In this document: positions 23,134-33,326 of the stretch, piece after piece
How positions within the stretch are numbered: the first letter of the stretch is position 1
Layout: each line of letters begins with the position of its first letter
Assembly: GCA_902559355.1 (NCBI GenBank)
Contig: CACEHM010000002.1
Coordinates: 107,246-171,245, forward strand
Origin: an uncultured Gammaproteobacteria bacterium
GTDB taxonomy: Bacteria; Pseudomonadota; Gammaproteobacteria; GCA-002705445; GCA-002716945
Length of the DNA: 64,000 nucleotides
Direction: 5' to 3'
Translations under genes and position numbers: made by a program
Notes under the pieces: generated by a model
The model's input: only the letters and a program-made list of their open reading frames with translations
Database searches by the model: none
Told to the model about the DNA's origin: nothing

Positions 23134-23736
23134 ATGAAAGAATATTCTACTTTAACTACCAAGGAACAAAACACATATGACTTCATCGTTAGGTATTCAA
23201 AAAAATTTGGAAAATATCCCTTATTAACAGAAATTGCAAAGGGTATAGGAATTACATCAAAAGGTGTAGCGCATAGATATGTAAAATCTTTAGAAAAAGC
23301 AGGCAAAATCTTAAGGTTTTCAAATAAACATCGTGGTATTTCTACAATAGATGAAGGCCCTCTTTTTTTAAAATCTTTAGGAAAGATTGCAGCAGGTGGG
23401 CCTATTGAAGCAATAACTGATCAACAAAGAATTGAACTTGAATACTTGTTTACCAATAAAAAATCATATGCGCTCAAGGTAAAAGGAGAATCAATGATAG
23501 ATGCAGGTATAAATGATGGGGATTGGGTAATTATTGAAGAAAGTAAAAAATTCTATAAATCAAAAGTACATGTGATTTTAATTGACAATCAAGATGTGAC
23601 TTTAAAATATATAGAAAAGGGAAGCCCAGGAGAGATAAAGTTAATTCCTGCAAACAAAACATATAAAGAAACAATTTACCCTGTTGAAAGAATTTCTATT
23701 CAAGGATATGTAGTTGGACAAGTAAGAATATACTAA
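23134..23736 (+). CDS. lexA: LexA-family SOS repressor/autopeptidase
   Basis: N-terminal winged-helix, Ala-Gly cleavage site LGKIAAGGPIE, catalytic VKGESMIDAGINDGDWVII and VTLKYI lysine. Confidence 0.9.
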   Translation: MKEYSTLTTKEQNTYDFIVRYSKKFGKYPLLTEIAKGIGITSKGVAHRYVKSLEKAGKILRFSNKHRGISTIDEGPLFLKSLGKIAAGGPIEAITDQQRIELEYLFTNKKSYALKVKGESMIDAGINDGDWVIIEESKKFYKSKVHVILIDNQDVTLKYIEKGSPGEIKLIPANKTYKETIYPVERISIQGYVVGQVRIY

Positions 23737-24953
23737 TGAGTGAAAAAATCTTTATTCACGTAGATATGAACGCATTTTTTGCCTCAATAGAACAAAGAGA
23801 TTATCCAAAACTTTTAGGAAAACCTGTAGCTGTAACTAATGGAGAGCATGGCTCATGTATTATTACTTCTTCATATGAAGCTAGAGCATTTGGAATAAAA
23901 ACAGGAATGAGGATTTCTGATGGAAGAAAAATTTGTCCTTACTTAGTTCAAAGACCATCAAGACCAAAAGTATACGCAGAAACATCAACAAGAATAATGA
24001 ATATACTACATAATATATCTCCTGATATTCAAATATACTCAGTTGATGAAGCTTTTCTAGAATTAACAAATTGTATGAAAATTTATAAGGAAATTAATCA
24101 TGTCATATACAAGATTAAAGATCTTATTTATGAATCAGAAAACCTTAAATGTTCGATTGGTATATCATTTAGTAAATCATTAGCAAAATATGCTTCAAAA
24201 ATTAATAAACCAGATGGAATAACTTATATTAATAAAAATAATTATCACGAATATCTAGATAATTCACCAATAGATACTTTGTGCGGGGTATCAACAGGAG
24301 TTAAAAGTTTTCTAAATCACCATGGTGTTTACAAATGTTCTGATATGAAAAAGTTACCTATAAGTATACTTTCTAATAGGTTTGGCAATATTGGCAAAAA
24401 AATATGGCTAATGGCAAATGGAAATGATTTTGAAGGACTCATTCCAGACTTAAATCATCCAAAAAGTCTTGGACATGGAAAAGTATTAAAACCTAATACA
24501 AAAAGTAGCTATTTAATAAAAAAAGTATTCCTAAGGATGTCAAATAAATTAGCATTACGTTTACGTAAATCTAATTATGAATCAAATATTTTCTTAATAG
24601 GCATAAAAATAAAAGCAGGGTGGATACAAAAGAAAGTCAAAATAGAGAAAGCTACGTGTAATCGAAATGATATATTTAATATTTGCTTATCTTATCTAAA
24701 TTTGTTCGAAAAAAATACGGGCATTTATCAAGTTCAAGTTACAGCTTTAAACCCCTTAAAGAAGAATACACAAATGGACATTTTCAGTAAAGATAATGAT
24801 AAGAGTGAAGTTTTAGATCAAGCACTAGAGAACATACATGATAAGTTTGGCCCCGAGACTATTAAGCCCGCTCGCTTAATTAGTGACGATACAGATAGCC
24901 CAGACGTAATCGCCCCAGCATGGAGACCGAGTGGACATCGAAAATCGGTATAA
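23736..24953 (+). CDS. dinB: Y-family DNA polymerase IV
   Basis: IHVDMNAFFASIEQRD, YSVDEAFLELT; overlaps lexA by one base (TAATG). Confidence 0.93.
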   Translation: MSEKIFIHVDMNAFFASIEQRDYPKLLGKPVAVTNGEHGSCIITSSYEARAFGIKTGMRISDGRKICPYLVQRPSRPKVYAETSTRIMNILHNISPDIQIYSVDEAFLELTNCMKIYKEINHVIYKIKDLIYESENLKCSIGISFSKSLAKYASKINKPDGITYINKNNYHEYLDNSPIDTLCGVSTGVKSFLNHHGVYKCSDMKKLPISILSNRFGNIGKKIWLMANGNDFEGLIPDLNHPKSLGHGKVLKPNTKSSYLIKKVFLRMSNKLALRLRKSNYESNIFLIGIKIKAGWIQKKVKIEKATCNRNDIFNICLSYLNLFEKNTGIYQVQVTALNPLKKNTQMDIFSKDNDKSEVLDQALENIHDKFGPETIKPARLISDDTDSPDVIAPAWRPSGHRKSV

Positions 24954-24955
24954 AA

Positions 24956-24983
24956 AAAGGCCGAGGGGGTAGATTCGGCCTTT
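24956..24983 (+). terminator. Intrinsic terminator after dinB
   Basis: Perfect 9-bp stem AAAGGCCGA / TCGGCCTTT, 10-nt loop. Confidence 0.75.
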
Positions 24984-25003
24984 CATTAAAGGGGTGGGGA
25001 TAT

Positions 25004-25135
25004 GACATCTTGTCTGTATCCTGTCTATAACATTACTCTAACAAAATAGACATGTCAATAATAAATATGAACAAAAACTATACAAATATCAAAAATAATG
25101 GTACTGTCTGACAAATAATAGACAATACTTTGACA
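25004..25135. promoter_or_regulatory. Array of TGTCTRTA / GACA half-sites upstream of the MerR-family gene
   Basis: GACATCTTGTC 25004-25014, TGTCTGTA 25011-25018, TGTCTATA 25022-25029, AATAGACATGTC 25045-25056, TGTCTGACA 25105-25113, AATAGACA 25117-25124, TTGACA 25130-25135. Confidence 0.55.
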
Positions 25136-25141
25136 AATGCT

Positions 25142-26146
25142 ATGGAAAATATAATAATTAGAAACAATGACAAGGATAAGTCCAACATTAGTTTGCAAAT
25201 GAAAGAAGATTTAGCTGCTAAACCTAGACATTTGATTCAAGTTGTCAATAGACGGACGGGCTTAAGCTCAGATGTAATTAGAGTATGGGAAAAAAGATAC
25301 CAAGCAGTAGTTTCTCATCGAAATGATACAAACAGAAGACTCTATTCAGATAAAGATATTGATAAACTAACTCTCCTAAAAAGAGCAATAGCTGCAGGCA
25401 GGAGAATAGGCGATATAGCTGCACTTTCATACGATGATCTCTTTGAACTCGTAATGGGAGATGAATCAACTGCATCCATAGGCTATAAAAGACCTAGCAC
25501 AGGGACTATCATGGAATTGTTTGACGAGGCAGTTTCATGCATCAAAGAAATGAATAGCTGGAAACTAGATAATGTTTTATCAAATGCAGTAGCTATATTA
25601 AGCACAAATGATTTTTTAATTGAATTCATTAAACCACTGAGTAATTACATACAAGATGAGTGCTCAAGAGGGAGTATAAGATACTCACACGAAAAGATGT
25701 CGAAGCTTTGTATTAGGACATGTTTAAACAATCTTTACCTGAATCTTCGTTCATCAAAAGAGGATTGCCCTAGACTTGTTATAGCCTCATTGTTATCTGA
25801 GCATGAGAGTCTAGACACTCTGATGCATATGATTGTTGCTCAGAATATAGGATGGGATCTTACTTATATTGGAAATGGCGTCCCACATGATGAAATAACT
25901 TTTGCAGCATCTAAAGTCAAGGCACAGGTAGTCGTACTAGCCATAAACAACCCAAGAGATATCGCTAGAAAGATTTATGAAATCAAACATATTAGAGATA
26001 AAGCTGATAAAACAGAGGATATAATTTTAATCGGCTCTCAAAGTAGTGACTATAAACAGCTCAGTAATGAGTTTAACATCAATATATCAAATGATTTAAC
26101 AAGCTTTAGACTATCCTTGGAAAGGCTCTATAGCTTAATTCGATAA
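25142..26146 (+). CDS. MerR-family regulator with C-terminal cobalamin-binding-like domain (CarH/LitR-like architecture)
   Basis: HTH: RHLIQVVNRRTGLSSDVIRVWEKRYQAVVSHRNDTNRRLYSDKDIDKLTLLKRAI; C-terminal Rossmann-like LVIASLLSEHESLDTLMHMIVAQNIGWDLTYIGNGVPHDEI. Start moved from TTG 25130 to ATG 25142. Confidence 0.8.
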   Translation: MENIIIRNNDKDKSNISLQMKEDLAAKPRHLIQVVNRRTGLSSDVIRVWEKRYQAVVSHRNDTNRRLYSDKDIDKLTLLKRAIAAGRRIGDIAALSYDDLFELVMGDESTASIGYKRPSTGTIMELFDEAVSCIKEMNSWKLDNVLSNAVAILSTNDFLIEFIKPLSNYIQDECSRGSIRYSHEKMSKLCIRTCLNNLYLNLRSSKEDCPRLVIASLLSEHESLDTLMHMIVAQNIGWDLTYIGNGVPHDEITFAASKVKAQVVVLAINNPRDIARKIYEIKHIRDKADKTEDIILIGSQSSDYKQLSNEFNINISNDLTSFRLSLERLYSLIR

Positions 26147-28870
26147 AGTATTCTTTAGACTTTCCAAAGATAGAATATCATTTTCAATCTTTTTTCTGTT
26201 TGCAATATTTTGATTAATAATTTCAGCAGGGGCTCTTTCTATAAAGCTTTTATTGTTAAGTTTTGAATCAATTTTATTGATAACATCATTAAACTGCATA
26301 ATCTTATTGTCTATTTTATTTAGTTCATCTTTGACATTAATCATGTTTTTGATCTGTAAGTATAAAATAAATTTATCATCTATTAGTTCGATATAATCAT
26401 GATCGTCGAATTCAATATCATCAGCAATAGATAGTTCAATACCAGACAGGTTATTGATAAGCTTAACATTTTCAGTGATATCTAGATTAATCACTTCATT
26501 TTTTACAATTATTTTTGCAGCGATGTTAACTTTTGGATGAACACCAAGCTCAGTTCTGCTTTTTCTTATTTTTTTGATAATTTCTTGTATAACACTTACT
26601 CTTTCATATATATCATCCTCTTTTGAAATTCTAATTTGGGATGGAAATTTACTATTTATTAGGCCTGGTTCATCTACAAGCTTCTTATGGTAAAGATTAC
26701 TCCAAATTTCTTCTGTAATAAAAGGTATAATTGGGTGGCAAATTTTAAGTATTCTAATTATAGAATATATCAAATAATTCTTTGTAGTCTCTGTCGTATT
26801 ATTCTTAACTATCTCTAGGTACCAATCACAATATTCATTCCATACAAATTCATAAATACTATTTGCCATTAAATCAAATCTATATGTTGAACTATATTTT
26901 TTGAAATCCTTAGTAACATTATCTAGTTTATACATTATCCATTTATCAAATATTGTAGCAGATGATGTATTTAGATTTTCTTTGTATTCATACTCGTCAC
27001 ATGTAAGCATAATAAATCTTGATGCATTCCATAGCTTATTACAAAAATTTCTATATCCCTCTATTCTGTTTAAATCAAAGTTAATGTCTCTACCTGTTGA
27101 AGCCATTGCACAGAAATTAAATCGTAATGCATCGGCGCCATATTCTTTTATTCCATTAGGAAAATCTCTTTTTGTTTTTTTGACTACATTCGCTCTCTGC
27201 TTTTCATTGATTAGACTCTCAGTTCTTTTTTCAATAAGTTTTTCTATAGATATGCCCTCTATAATATCTATTGGATCAATAACGTTACCAATAGATTTAG
27301 ACATTTTCTTGCCTTCTGAATCTCTAACAAGACCATGAATATAAATTTTATTAAATGGAATCTTTTTTGTAAACTTAAGACCCATCATAATCATTCTTGC
27401 AACCCAAAAGAAGATAATATCAAATCCAGTGACTAAGAGATTGGTGGGATAGTATTTTTCAAATATTCCATTATTCTTTTTCCAGTCAAGAGTCGAAAAA
27501 GGCCATAGTGATGACGAAAACCATGTATCCAAAACATCATTATCGCGAGTTAGCTCAGTTTCTTTTTTGATAGAATATTTTTCTCTTACATTTTCTTCAT
27601 TTTTACCAACATAAACTTTTCCATCATTATCGTACCAAGCTGGTATTCTATGTCCCCACATTATTTGCCTACTAATGCACCAATCTTCAATATTTTCTAA
27701 CCAGTTGAAATAAATTTTTTCCCAGTGCTCAGGAACAAAACTAATTTTTCCATCCTTAACCACCTCTACACCATTATTTGCTATTTCTTTCATATTCATG
27801 AACCATTGACTCGTGAGTAGTGGTTCGATTATTTCACCCGTTCTTTCTCCTATGGGTACAGTTGTCTTATAAGGTATTTGTTCTACAAAAACACCTATAT
27901 CATCAAGATCTTTAACTAAATTGTCTCTTAGTTCATGTATATTCATTCCAATATATTTTTCATGAACATTCTCATTCATAGATCCGTCCTTATTTAGGAT
28001 ATTTATAAAATCTAAATTATGTTTCTTACCTATTTTGTAGTCATTAAAGTCATGTGCTGGTGTAATTTTCAGACATCCAGTTCCAAAATCTATATCCACA
28101 ATTTCATCTTGTATTATCGGTATTTCTTTATCGATCATCGGTAAAACTACATGTTTCCCTATGAGATGTTTATATCGTTCGTCATTTGGATTAATACATA
28201 CTGCTGAATCTCCAAAGAAGGTCTCCGGCCTTGTAGTAGCAACAGTGATAAACTCGTTTGAATCAACAACTTTATATCTTAAATGATACAAGTAACCATC
28301 TTTTTCTTCATTTATAACTTCTAAATCAGATACAGCTGTTTGGAGCTTAATATCCCAGTTAACAAGTCTATTACCTCTATAAATTAATTTACTATCATAA
28401 AGTTCAATAAAGATATCTCTAACATTTTCTGATAAATCATCATCCATTGTGAATCTATTTCTTGACCAATCCGCAGAGGAACCTAGTCTTTTCGTTTGAT
28501 TGATAATTGTGTTTCCAGAAATCTCCTTCCATTTCCAAACCTCATCAATAAATTCATCACGACTAAGGTCTTTGATATTTTTACCTAAACTTTTAAGTCT
28601 ATTTTCTACCACTAGCTGTGTAGCAATACCAGCATGATCAGTACCTGGTTGCCATAAAACGCTCTTACCAAGCATACGATGATATCTTACAAGAATATCA
28701 ATGATAGTATGTTGGAATGCATGACCCATATGCAATGTTCCTGTTACATTAGGTGGAGGCAACACTATAGAAAATTTAGATGTAGATTCTTTTGCTGAAA
28801 AAGATTTTGTCTTTTCCCAAGAATTATAAATCTTTTCTTCAATTTCTTTCGGCTTATATTGTTTGTTCAT
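26135..28870 (-). CDS. valS: Valyl-tRNA synthetase
   Basis: PPPNVTGTLHMGHAFQ and GKKMSKSIGNVIDP class I signatures; 911 aa. Confidence 0.97.
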   Translation of the reverse strand: MNKQYKPKEIEEKIYNSWEKTKSFSAKESTSKFSIVLPPPNVTGTLHMGHAFQHTIIDILVRYHRMLGKSVLWQPGTDHAGIATQLVVENRLKSLGKNIKDLSRDEFIDEVWKWKEISGNTIINQTKRLGSSADWSRNRFTMDDDLSENVRDIFIELYDSKLIYRGNRLVNWDIKLQTAVSDLEVINEEKDGYLYHLRYKVVDSNEFITVATTRPETFFGDSAVCINPNDERYKHLIGKHVVLPMIDKEIPIIQDEIVDIDFGTGCLKITPAHDFNDYKIGKKHNLDFINILNKDGSMNENVHEKYIGMNIHELRDNLVKDLDDIGVFVEQIPYKTTVPIGERTGEIIEPLLTSQWFMNMKEIANNGVEVVKDGKISFVPEHWEKIYFNWLENIEDWCISRQIMWGHRIPAWYDNDGKVYVGKNEENVREKYSIKKETELTRDNDVLDTWFSSSLWPFSTLDWKKNNGIFEKYYPTNLLVTGFDIIFFWVARMIMMGLKFTKKIPFNKIYIHGLVRDSEGKKMSKSIGNVIDPIDIIEGISIEKLIEKRTESLINEKQRANVVKKTKRDFPNGIKEYGADALRFNFCAMASTGRDINFDLNRIEGYRNFCNKLWNASRFIMLTCDEYEYKENLNTSSATIFDKWIMYKLDNVTKDFKKYSSTYRFDLMANSIYEFVWNEYCDWYLEIVKNNTTETTKNYLIYSIIRILKICHPIIPFITEEIWSNLYHKKLVDEPGLINSKFPSQIRISKEDDIYERVSVIQEIIKKIRKSRTELGVHPKVNIAAKIIVKNEVINLDITENVKLINNLSGIELSIADDIEFDDHDYIELIDDKFILYLQIKNMINVKDELNKIDNKIMQFNDVINKIDSKLNNKSFIERAPAEIINQNIANRKKIENDILSLESLKNTLSN

Positions 28871-29303
28871 TATATTTATTATGCATTAAAGTAAAATTAT
28901 TTTTCCTATATTCCAAAAACTTATTTCTACTTATTGATTTTTTTGATTCATCAGTATCCACAAATTCATAGATATTAATATTATTTTCAAGGTTCACTAA
29001 AGCATTATCATAATTATTTATAATAGAGGTATAATCATTAAATAGTTTGAGTTTATCAAGATTCTGTATAGATAATAATATTATTGGCGTATCAATTACG
29101 TCTCCCTTATTATAAATCTTATGTGGTAAAAAACTATTCTGTTCAAAAGACCAAAGTAGTTTATCTAGCTCTTCAAGCTTTTCATAATCATCAATTATGA
29201 TAATATTTTCATCTTTTTTGTATAAACATTTAACGAATTTACAAAGACATAACTTAATATCATGATTTATTTCAATTGAATAAAAATTTACGACTGATTT
29301 CAA
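28854..29303 (-). CDS. holC: DNA polymerase III chi subunit
   Basis: Chi-like N-terminus and LDKLLWSFEQNSFLPHKIYNKGD; syntenic between pepA and valS. Confidence 0.8.
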   Translation of the reverse strand: MKSVVNFYSIEINHDIKLCLCKFVKCLYKKDENIIIIDDYEKLEELDKLLWSFEQNSFLPHKIYNKGDVIDTPIILLSIQNLDKLKLFNDYTSIINNYDNALVNLENNINIYEFVDTDESKKSISRNKFLEYRKNNFTLMHNKYNEQTI

Positions 29304-29305
29304 TT

Positions 29306-30748
29306 TTATTTATTTGTCATCACAAAGTCTGTAAGTAATTTTACTGGTCTACCTGTTGACCCTTTGTCATTTCCCGAATCCCATGCTGTACCAGCGATAT
29401 CTAGATGTGCCCATTTTTCTTCCGTTGTGAAATTAGCTAAAAATGCAGCAGCAGTTATGGCGCCACCATACCTCCCACCTATATTTTGTATATCAGCAAA
29501 ATTAGTTTTTAGTTCATCAAAATAGTCACTATATAATGGTAATTCCCAAACACGATCACCAGTCTTATCAGCAGAACTTTTAATCTTCTTGGTTAGAACA
29601 TCATTGTTTGAGAATAAACCTGATGGATATTTTCCAAGACCGACTAGGCACGCGCCTGTGAGGGTTGCCATGTCTAATATATATCTAGGTTTATATTTTT
29701 TGGAAAATGTTAATGCATCACACAAGACTAATCTTCCTTCCGCGTCAGTATTTAGTATTTCGATTGTAATACCTGACATGCTTGTTACTACATCTCCTGG
29801 TCGAGTAGCTACTCCACTAGGCATGTTTTCAGCACATGCTAGTATGCCAATAACATTATTTTTTAAATTCATTTCAGCACATGCTTGCATAGTACCAATA
29901 ACTGAACCTGCTCCTGACATATCATATTTCATTTCATCCATATTAGGCGATGGCTTTAGAGATATGCCTCCTGTATCAAATGTAATACCTTTACCTACTA
30001 ACACGATGGGCTGTTTATTTTTTATAGGCATATATTTAATTATTACAAGTTTTGCTGGCTGTGTACTTCCTTGCGAAACAGATAGCAATGATCCCATTTT
30101 AAGAGTACGCATCTGCTTCTCATCCAGAACTTCCACTTTTAAGTTCTTATTCAATTTTTCTAATTTTCTTGCTTCTTTTGCTAAAAAAGTTGGATTACAT
30201 ATATTTGGAGGGGTATCACCAAGGATTCTAGCTTTATTAAGACCATTAGCTATCGCAATTGAAATATCTATGGTGCTACTCAATTGCTTATTACTAATTT
30301 TACTTGAAACGTTTAATAAACACTCCTTCAAAGATGAAGTATTCGTCTTTTTATAGCTATATTGAGTTTTTTCAATCTCTATAATACTAGATTTTATATG
30401 ATCATAATTCCTAATAGATATGTTATTAAGATCAAGCGAGATGCTTTTAATATTATAACCATTGATTTTCTTTAACGCAGAATTAAGATTTTTTTCATAA
30501 TTTTGAATTGTCAGCTTATTTTTTTGACCAAGACCAACAAGAAAGTAGTTTTTTTCATACATTTTACTAGAAAATATATTCATTGAACCTGATGCACCAG
30601 TGACTAATTTATTAGATATCGCCAATTTTACATCTTCAAACACGGCATCACTGAGGGCTGACTTATTAAGACTTGAAAGCTTATCTTCATAGACGAATAA
30701 TAAGTTGTAATCGGCTTTTGAATTTTTGTTGAATCTTAGGTATTTCAT
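29306..30748 (-). CDS. pepA: Leucyl aminopeptidase
   Basis: VGKGITFDTGGISLKPSPNMDEMKYDMSGAGSV and NTDAEGRLVLCDAL motifs. Confidence 0.97.
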   Translation of the reverse strand: MKYLRFNKNSKADYNLLFVYEDKLSSLNKSALSDAVFEDVKLAISNKLVTGASGSMNIFSSKMYEKNYFLVGLGQKNKLTIQNYEKNLNSALKKINGYNIKSISLDLNNISIRNYDHIKSSIIEIEKTQYSYKKTNTSSLKECLLNVSSKISNKQLSSTIDISIAIANGLNKARILGDTPPNICNPTFLAKEARKLEKLNKNLKVEVLDEKQMRTLKMGSLLSVSQGSTQPAKLVIIKYMPIKNKQPIVLVGKGITFDTGGISLKPSPNMDEMKYDMSGAGSVIGTMQACAEMNLKNNVIGILACAENMPSGVATRPGDVVTSMSGITIEILNTDAEGRLVLCDALTFSKKYKPRYILDMATLTGACLVGLGKYPSGLFSNNDVLTKKIKSSADKTGDRVWELPLYSDYFDELKTNFADIQNIGGRYGGAITAAAFLANFTTEEKWAHLDIAGTAWDSGNDKGSTGRPVKLLTDFVMTNK

Positions 30749-30824
30749 GATATTTCCAAATAATAAAGTTATACTGATTTAATGGTTAAGATTAACACTT
30801 TTATTTGACCTTGTAATTATTACT

Positions 30825-31868
30825 TTGAATTTAATTAGCCAATATATTTATAAAAACTCTCTTCTGTCAGTGTTATCTGTTTTATTAATTCTTTCGCTTA
30901 TACTTTTTGCAAATACAGGACTAAGATTGATGGAGGACGTTAATGATGGTGGTATTCCATCTGTATTTTTATTACAGCTACTGAGTTTAAAAATAATACA
31001 GTACTTCTCTTTACTTATACCTATCAGTCTGTTTTTTGGAATAATAATTGCTCTCAATAAGCTGTACGTATCTAATGAGATGGTAATTATGAAGATAAAC
31101 GGCTATTCGAATAAATTAATATCAGCGATTCTCACAAGAATGATTGTCATTACAGCTATCATTGTCATGCTTTTCAATTGTTTTATTACACCTTATACAG
31201 TAGACATTAGATCTGAAATCGAACATCGAATCATTCATGAACAAAAGATATACTCTTTGCGTGATAAAAATTTCACAATTAGCAATGATGGATCAAAGGT
31301 AATTTATATTAACAATAAAAATAAGCTTACTACAGCTAATGTATTTATTAAATCTAAAACTAATGAATCAAACTCGATTAGTATCTCATCTGGAATATCA
31401 ACATCAGAATCTAGTGACGACTTAATTAAATTAGTTGAGGGTAAGTCTTATGTATTCAATCCTGATGGAAGTTTTAGTTCTACAGAGTATCTAAATCAGG
31501 ATATTTTATTATCCAATGAAGTTCCTAAAAATATAAATAATGATCTAGAGTCTAAGTCTATTTTACAACTACTTCAGCTTGATGATATTTTTTCGTTTTC
31601 TGAAATTCTAAAGAGATTCTCTATGATAATAGCAACATTGATACTTGGTTATCTTGCAATACCTCTTAGTCATATAAATGCTAGAGAAGATAAATATAGA
31701 AATATATTTATTGCTGCATTTTTCTATTTTAGCTATATAGTTTTGATTAATATCTTTACGAAGTCATTTGATACTAGAGTATATATTTCATTCAGCCTAA
31801 TTACTCTTCATATCATTTATTTATACATCACATTTAAATTTCTTAATTACACGAATCGCACTAGATAA
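30825..31868 (+). CDS. lptF: LPS export permease LptF
   Basis: YjgP/YjgQ-type topology (N-terminal TMs, periplasmic domain, C-terminal TMs); divergent from pepA, followed by lptG. Confidence 0.9.
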   Translation: MNLISQYIYKNSLLSVLSVLLILSLILFANTGLRLMEDVNDGGIPSVFLLQLLSLKIIQYFSLLIPISLFFGIIIALNKLYVSNEMVIMKINGYSNKLISAILTRMIVITAIIVMLFNCFITPYTVDIRSEIEHRIIHEQKIYSLRDKNFTISNDGSKVIYINNKNKLTTANVFIKSKTNESNSISISSGISTSESSDDLIKLVEGKSYVFNPDGSFSSTEYLNQDILLSNEVPKNINNDLESKSILQLLQLDDIFSFSEILKRFSMIIATLILGYLAIPLSHINAREDKYRNIFIAAFFYFSYIVLINIFTKSFDTRVYISFSLITLHIIYLYITFKFLNYTNRTR

Positions 31869-31872
31869 TAAG

Positions 31873-32940
31873 ATGAATAAAATATTTATATATATGTTTA
31901 AAAAATACCTATTAGGATTCTTCCTAACAATAAGCATACTCATAAGTATCAATTTACTAATTATTTTTTTATCTGAGTTAAGAAACTTAGGAATAAATGA
32001 ATATACACTTTCTCTAATTGCTCAATATACTTTATTCTTAATCCCACAAAACTTCCTAGATATTTTCCCATACGCATTGCTAATCGGTAGCATGATCGCA
32101 TTCGGATCTATGGCTTATCATTCAGAAATCCTTGCAATCAATTCCAATGGTGTAGGCGTTAGAAAAACTATTTTCATAATTATGTTTCAAACTTTTTTAT
32201 TAGCATCTGCATTTACATATGTAGGTAATCATATTTCGCCACAGTTCTCTGTTCATGCACAAGAGATTAAAAATAAAGCTCTCAAAAAAAATAGTATTAA
32301 TCAAGAGATATGGTTTAAAGGCAAAGATTATATTATTAATGCTAAAAGAATGATTACTGATAAGCATTTAGAAGATATCGAAATAATAAATATCAATAAT
32401 GGTAGTATTAATTCAATCATTAATGCAGAGGTAGCGACTTATGATACTAATTGGATTTTGAATGGAATAAAAATTATCGACATCAATACTAATCAGATAG
32501 TTAATAAAGAAACACTTAATATATCTTCTGAGAAATTCATACCGTCTCAAATACTTAAAAATAAATTCAATAAGAAACGTCATCAATCGATTGAATCTCT
32601 GTATGCAAATATTATTTTCTATAATGAGTTGGGCATATATTATGAAGAGCATAAAGTCATGTTTTGGCAAAAAATGTTATTACCAATTTCCTGTTGTATA
32701 ATTGTTTTTGTTGGCATACCTTTCTTATTTACAAAAATTAGATCTACCAATCAAAGTCAAAAAATTATTTTTGGTATATTATTTGGAATCACTTATTTTG
32801 TTATTTCTAGTATTATTATCAATATGTGCCTAATACTAAATATATCTGCATTAATATCTGTCTTGATATCTATGGGGATATTTTTTATTTTTGGATATTT
32901 CTTATTTAATAAGCTGGTTAAAAGTCATATTCATATTTAA
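31873..32940 (+). CDS. lptG: LPS export permease LptG
   Basis: Same topology; FPYALLIGSMIAFGSMAYHSEILAINSNGVG motif; paired with lptF. Confidence 0.9.
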   Translation: MNKIFIYMFKKYLLGFFLTISILISINLLIIFLSELRNLGINEYTLSLIAQYTLFLIPQNFLDIFPYALLIGSMIAFGSMAYHSEILAINSNGVGVRKTIFIIMFQTFLLASAFTYVGNHISPQFSVHAQEIKNKALKKNSINQEIWFKGKDYIINAKRMITDKHLEDIEIININNGSINSIINAEVATYDTNWILNGIKIIDINTNQIVNKETLNISSEKFIPSQILKNKFNKKRHQSIESLYANIIFYNELGIYYEEHKVMFWQKMLLPISCCIIVFVGIPFLFTKIRSTNQSQKIIFGILFGITYFVISSIIINMCLILNISALISVLISMGIFFIFGYFLFNKLVKSHIHI

Positions 32941-33326
32941 TCAACTCTTTCCAAATAGGTTTTCGATAACTTATCTTGTAGAGATTCTGAGTAAAATATT
33001 AACAGTAGATGACCACCTATTAGAGCAATTATAATTCTTACAAAAGACTGAAGATAAGATATGTCTGAAGAACATCTACTATATATTTTTACTTTCCATA
33101 TTTTCATGCCAAGAGTTTGATTATATTTTTTCCAAAACCATGCATAATATAAAAAAACTATTAAAATAAGATATAGTTGATACAGATAGCTATTTAAAAC
33201 TGCATTGCCCTGTGTAAAAAGGATAATTGGTATCGTGAAAAAATATAATACTGCAAAGAGTAGGATTACATCATAAAAATTTATTAATAATCTTTTAAAT
33301 AAGCCTACATTATTCATAATGCTCAC
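32937..33326 (-). CDS. RDD-family membrane protein
   Basis: N-terminal RLLINFYDVILLF and TLGMKIWKVKI; multiple TMs. Confidence 0.8.
   Translation of the reverse strand: MSIMNNVGLFKRLLINFYDVILLFAVLYFFTIPIILFTQGNAVLNSYLYQLYLILIVFLYYAWFWKKYNQTLGMKIWKVKIYSRCSSDISYLQSFVRIIIALIGGHLLLIFYSESLQDKLSKTYLERVD

Noticed and set aside
26901-27338. 145-aa plus-strand ORF opposite valS
   Set aside because: Antisense to conserved valS coding sequence; treated as spurious.
29589-30356. 255-aa plus-strand ORF opposite pepA
   Set aside because: Fully antisense to a well-supported pepA; no recognisable motifs. Shadow ORF.
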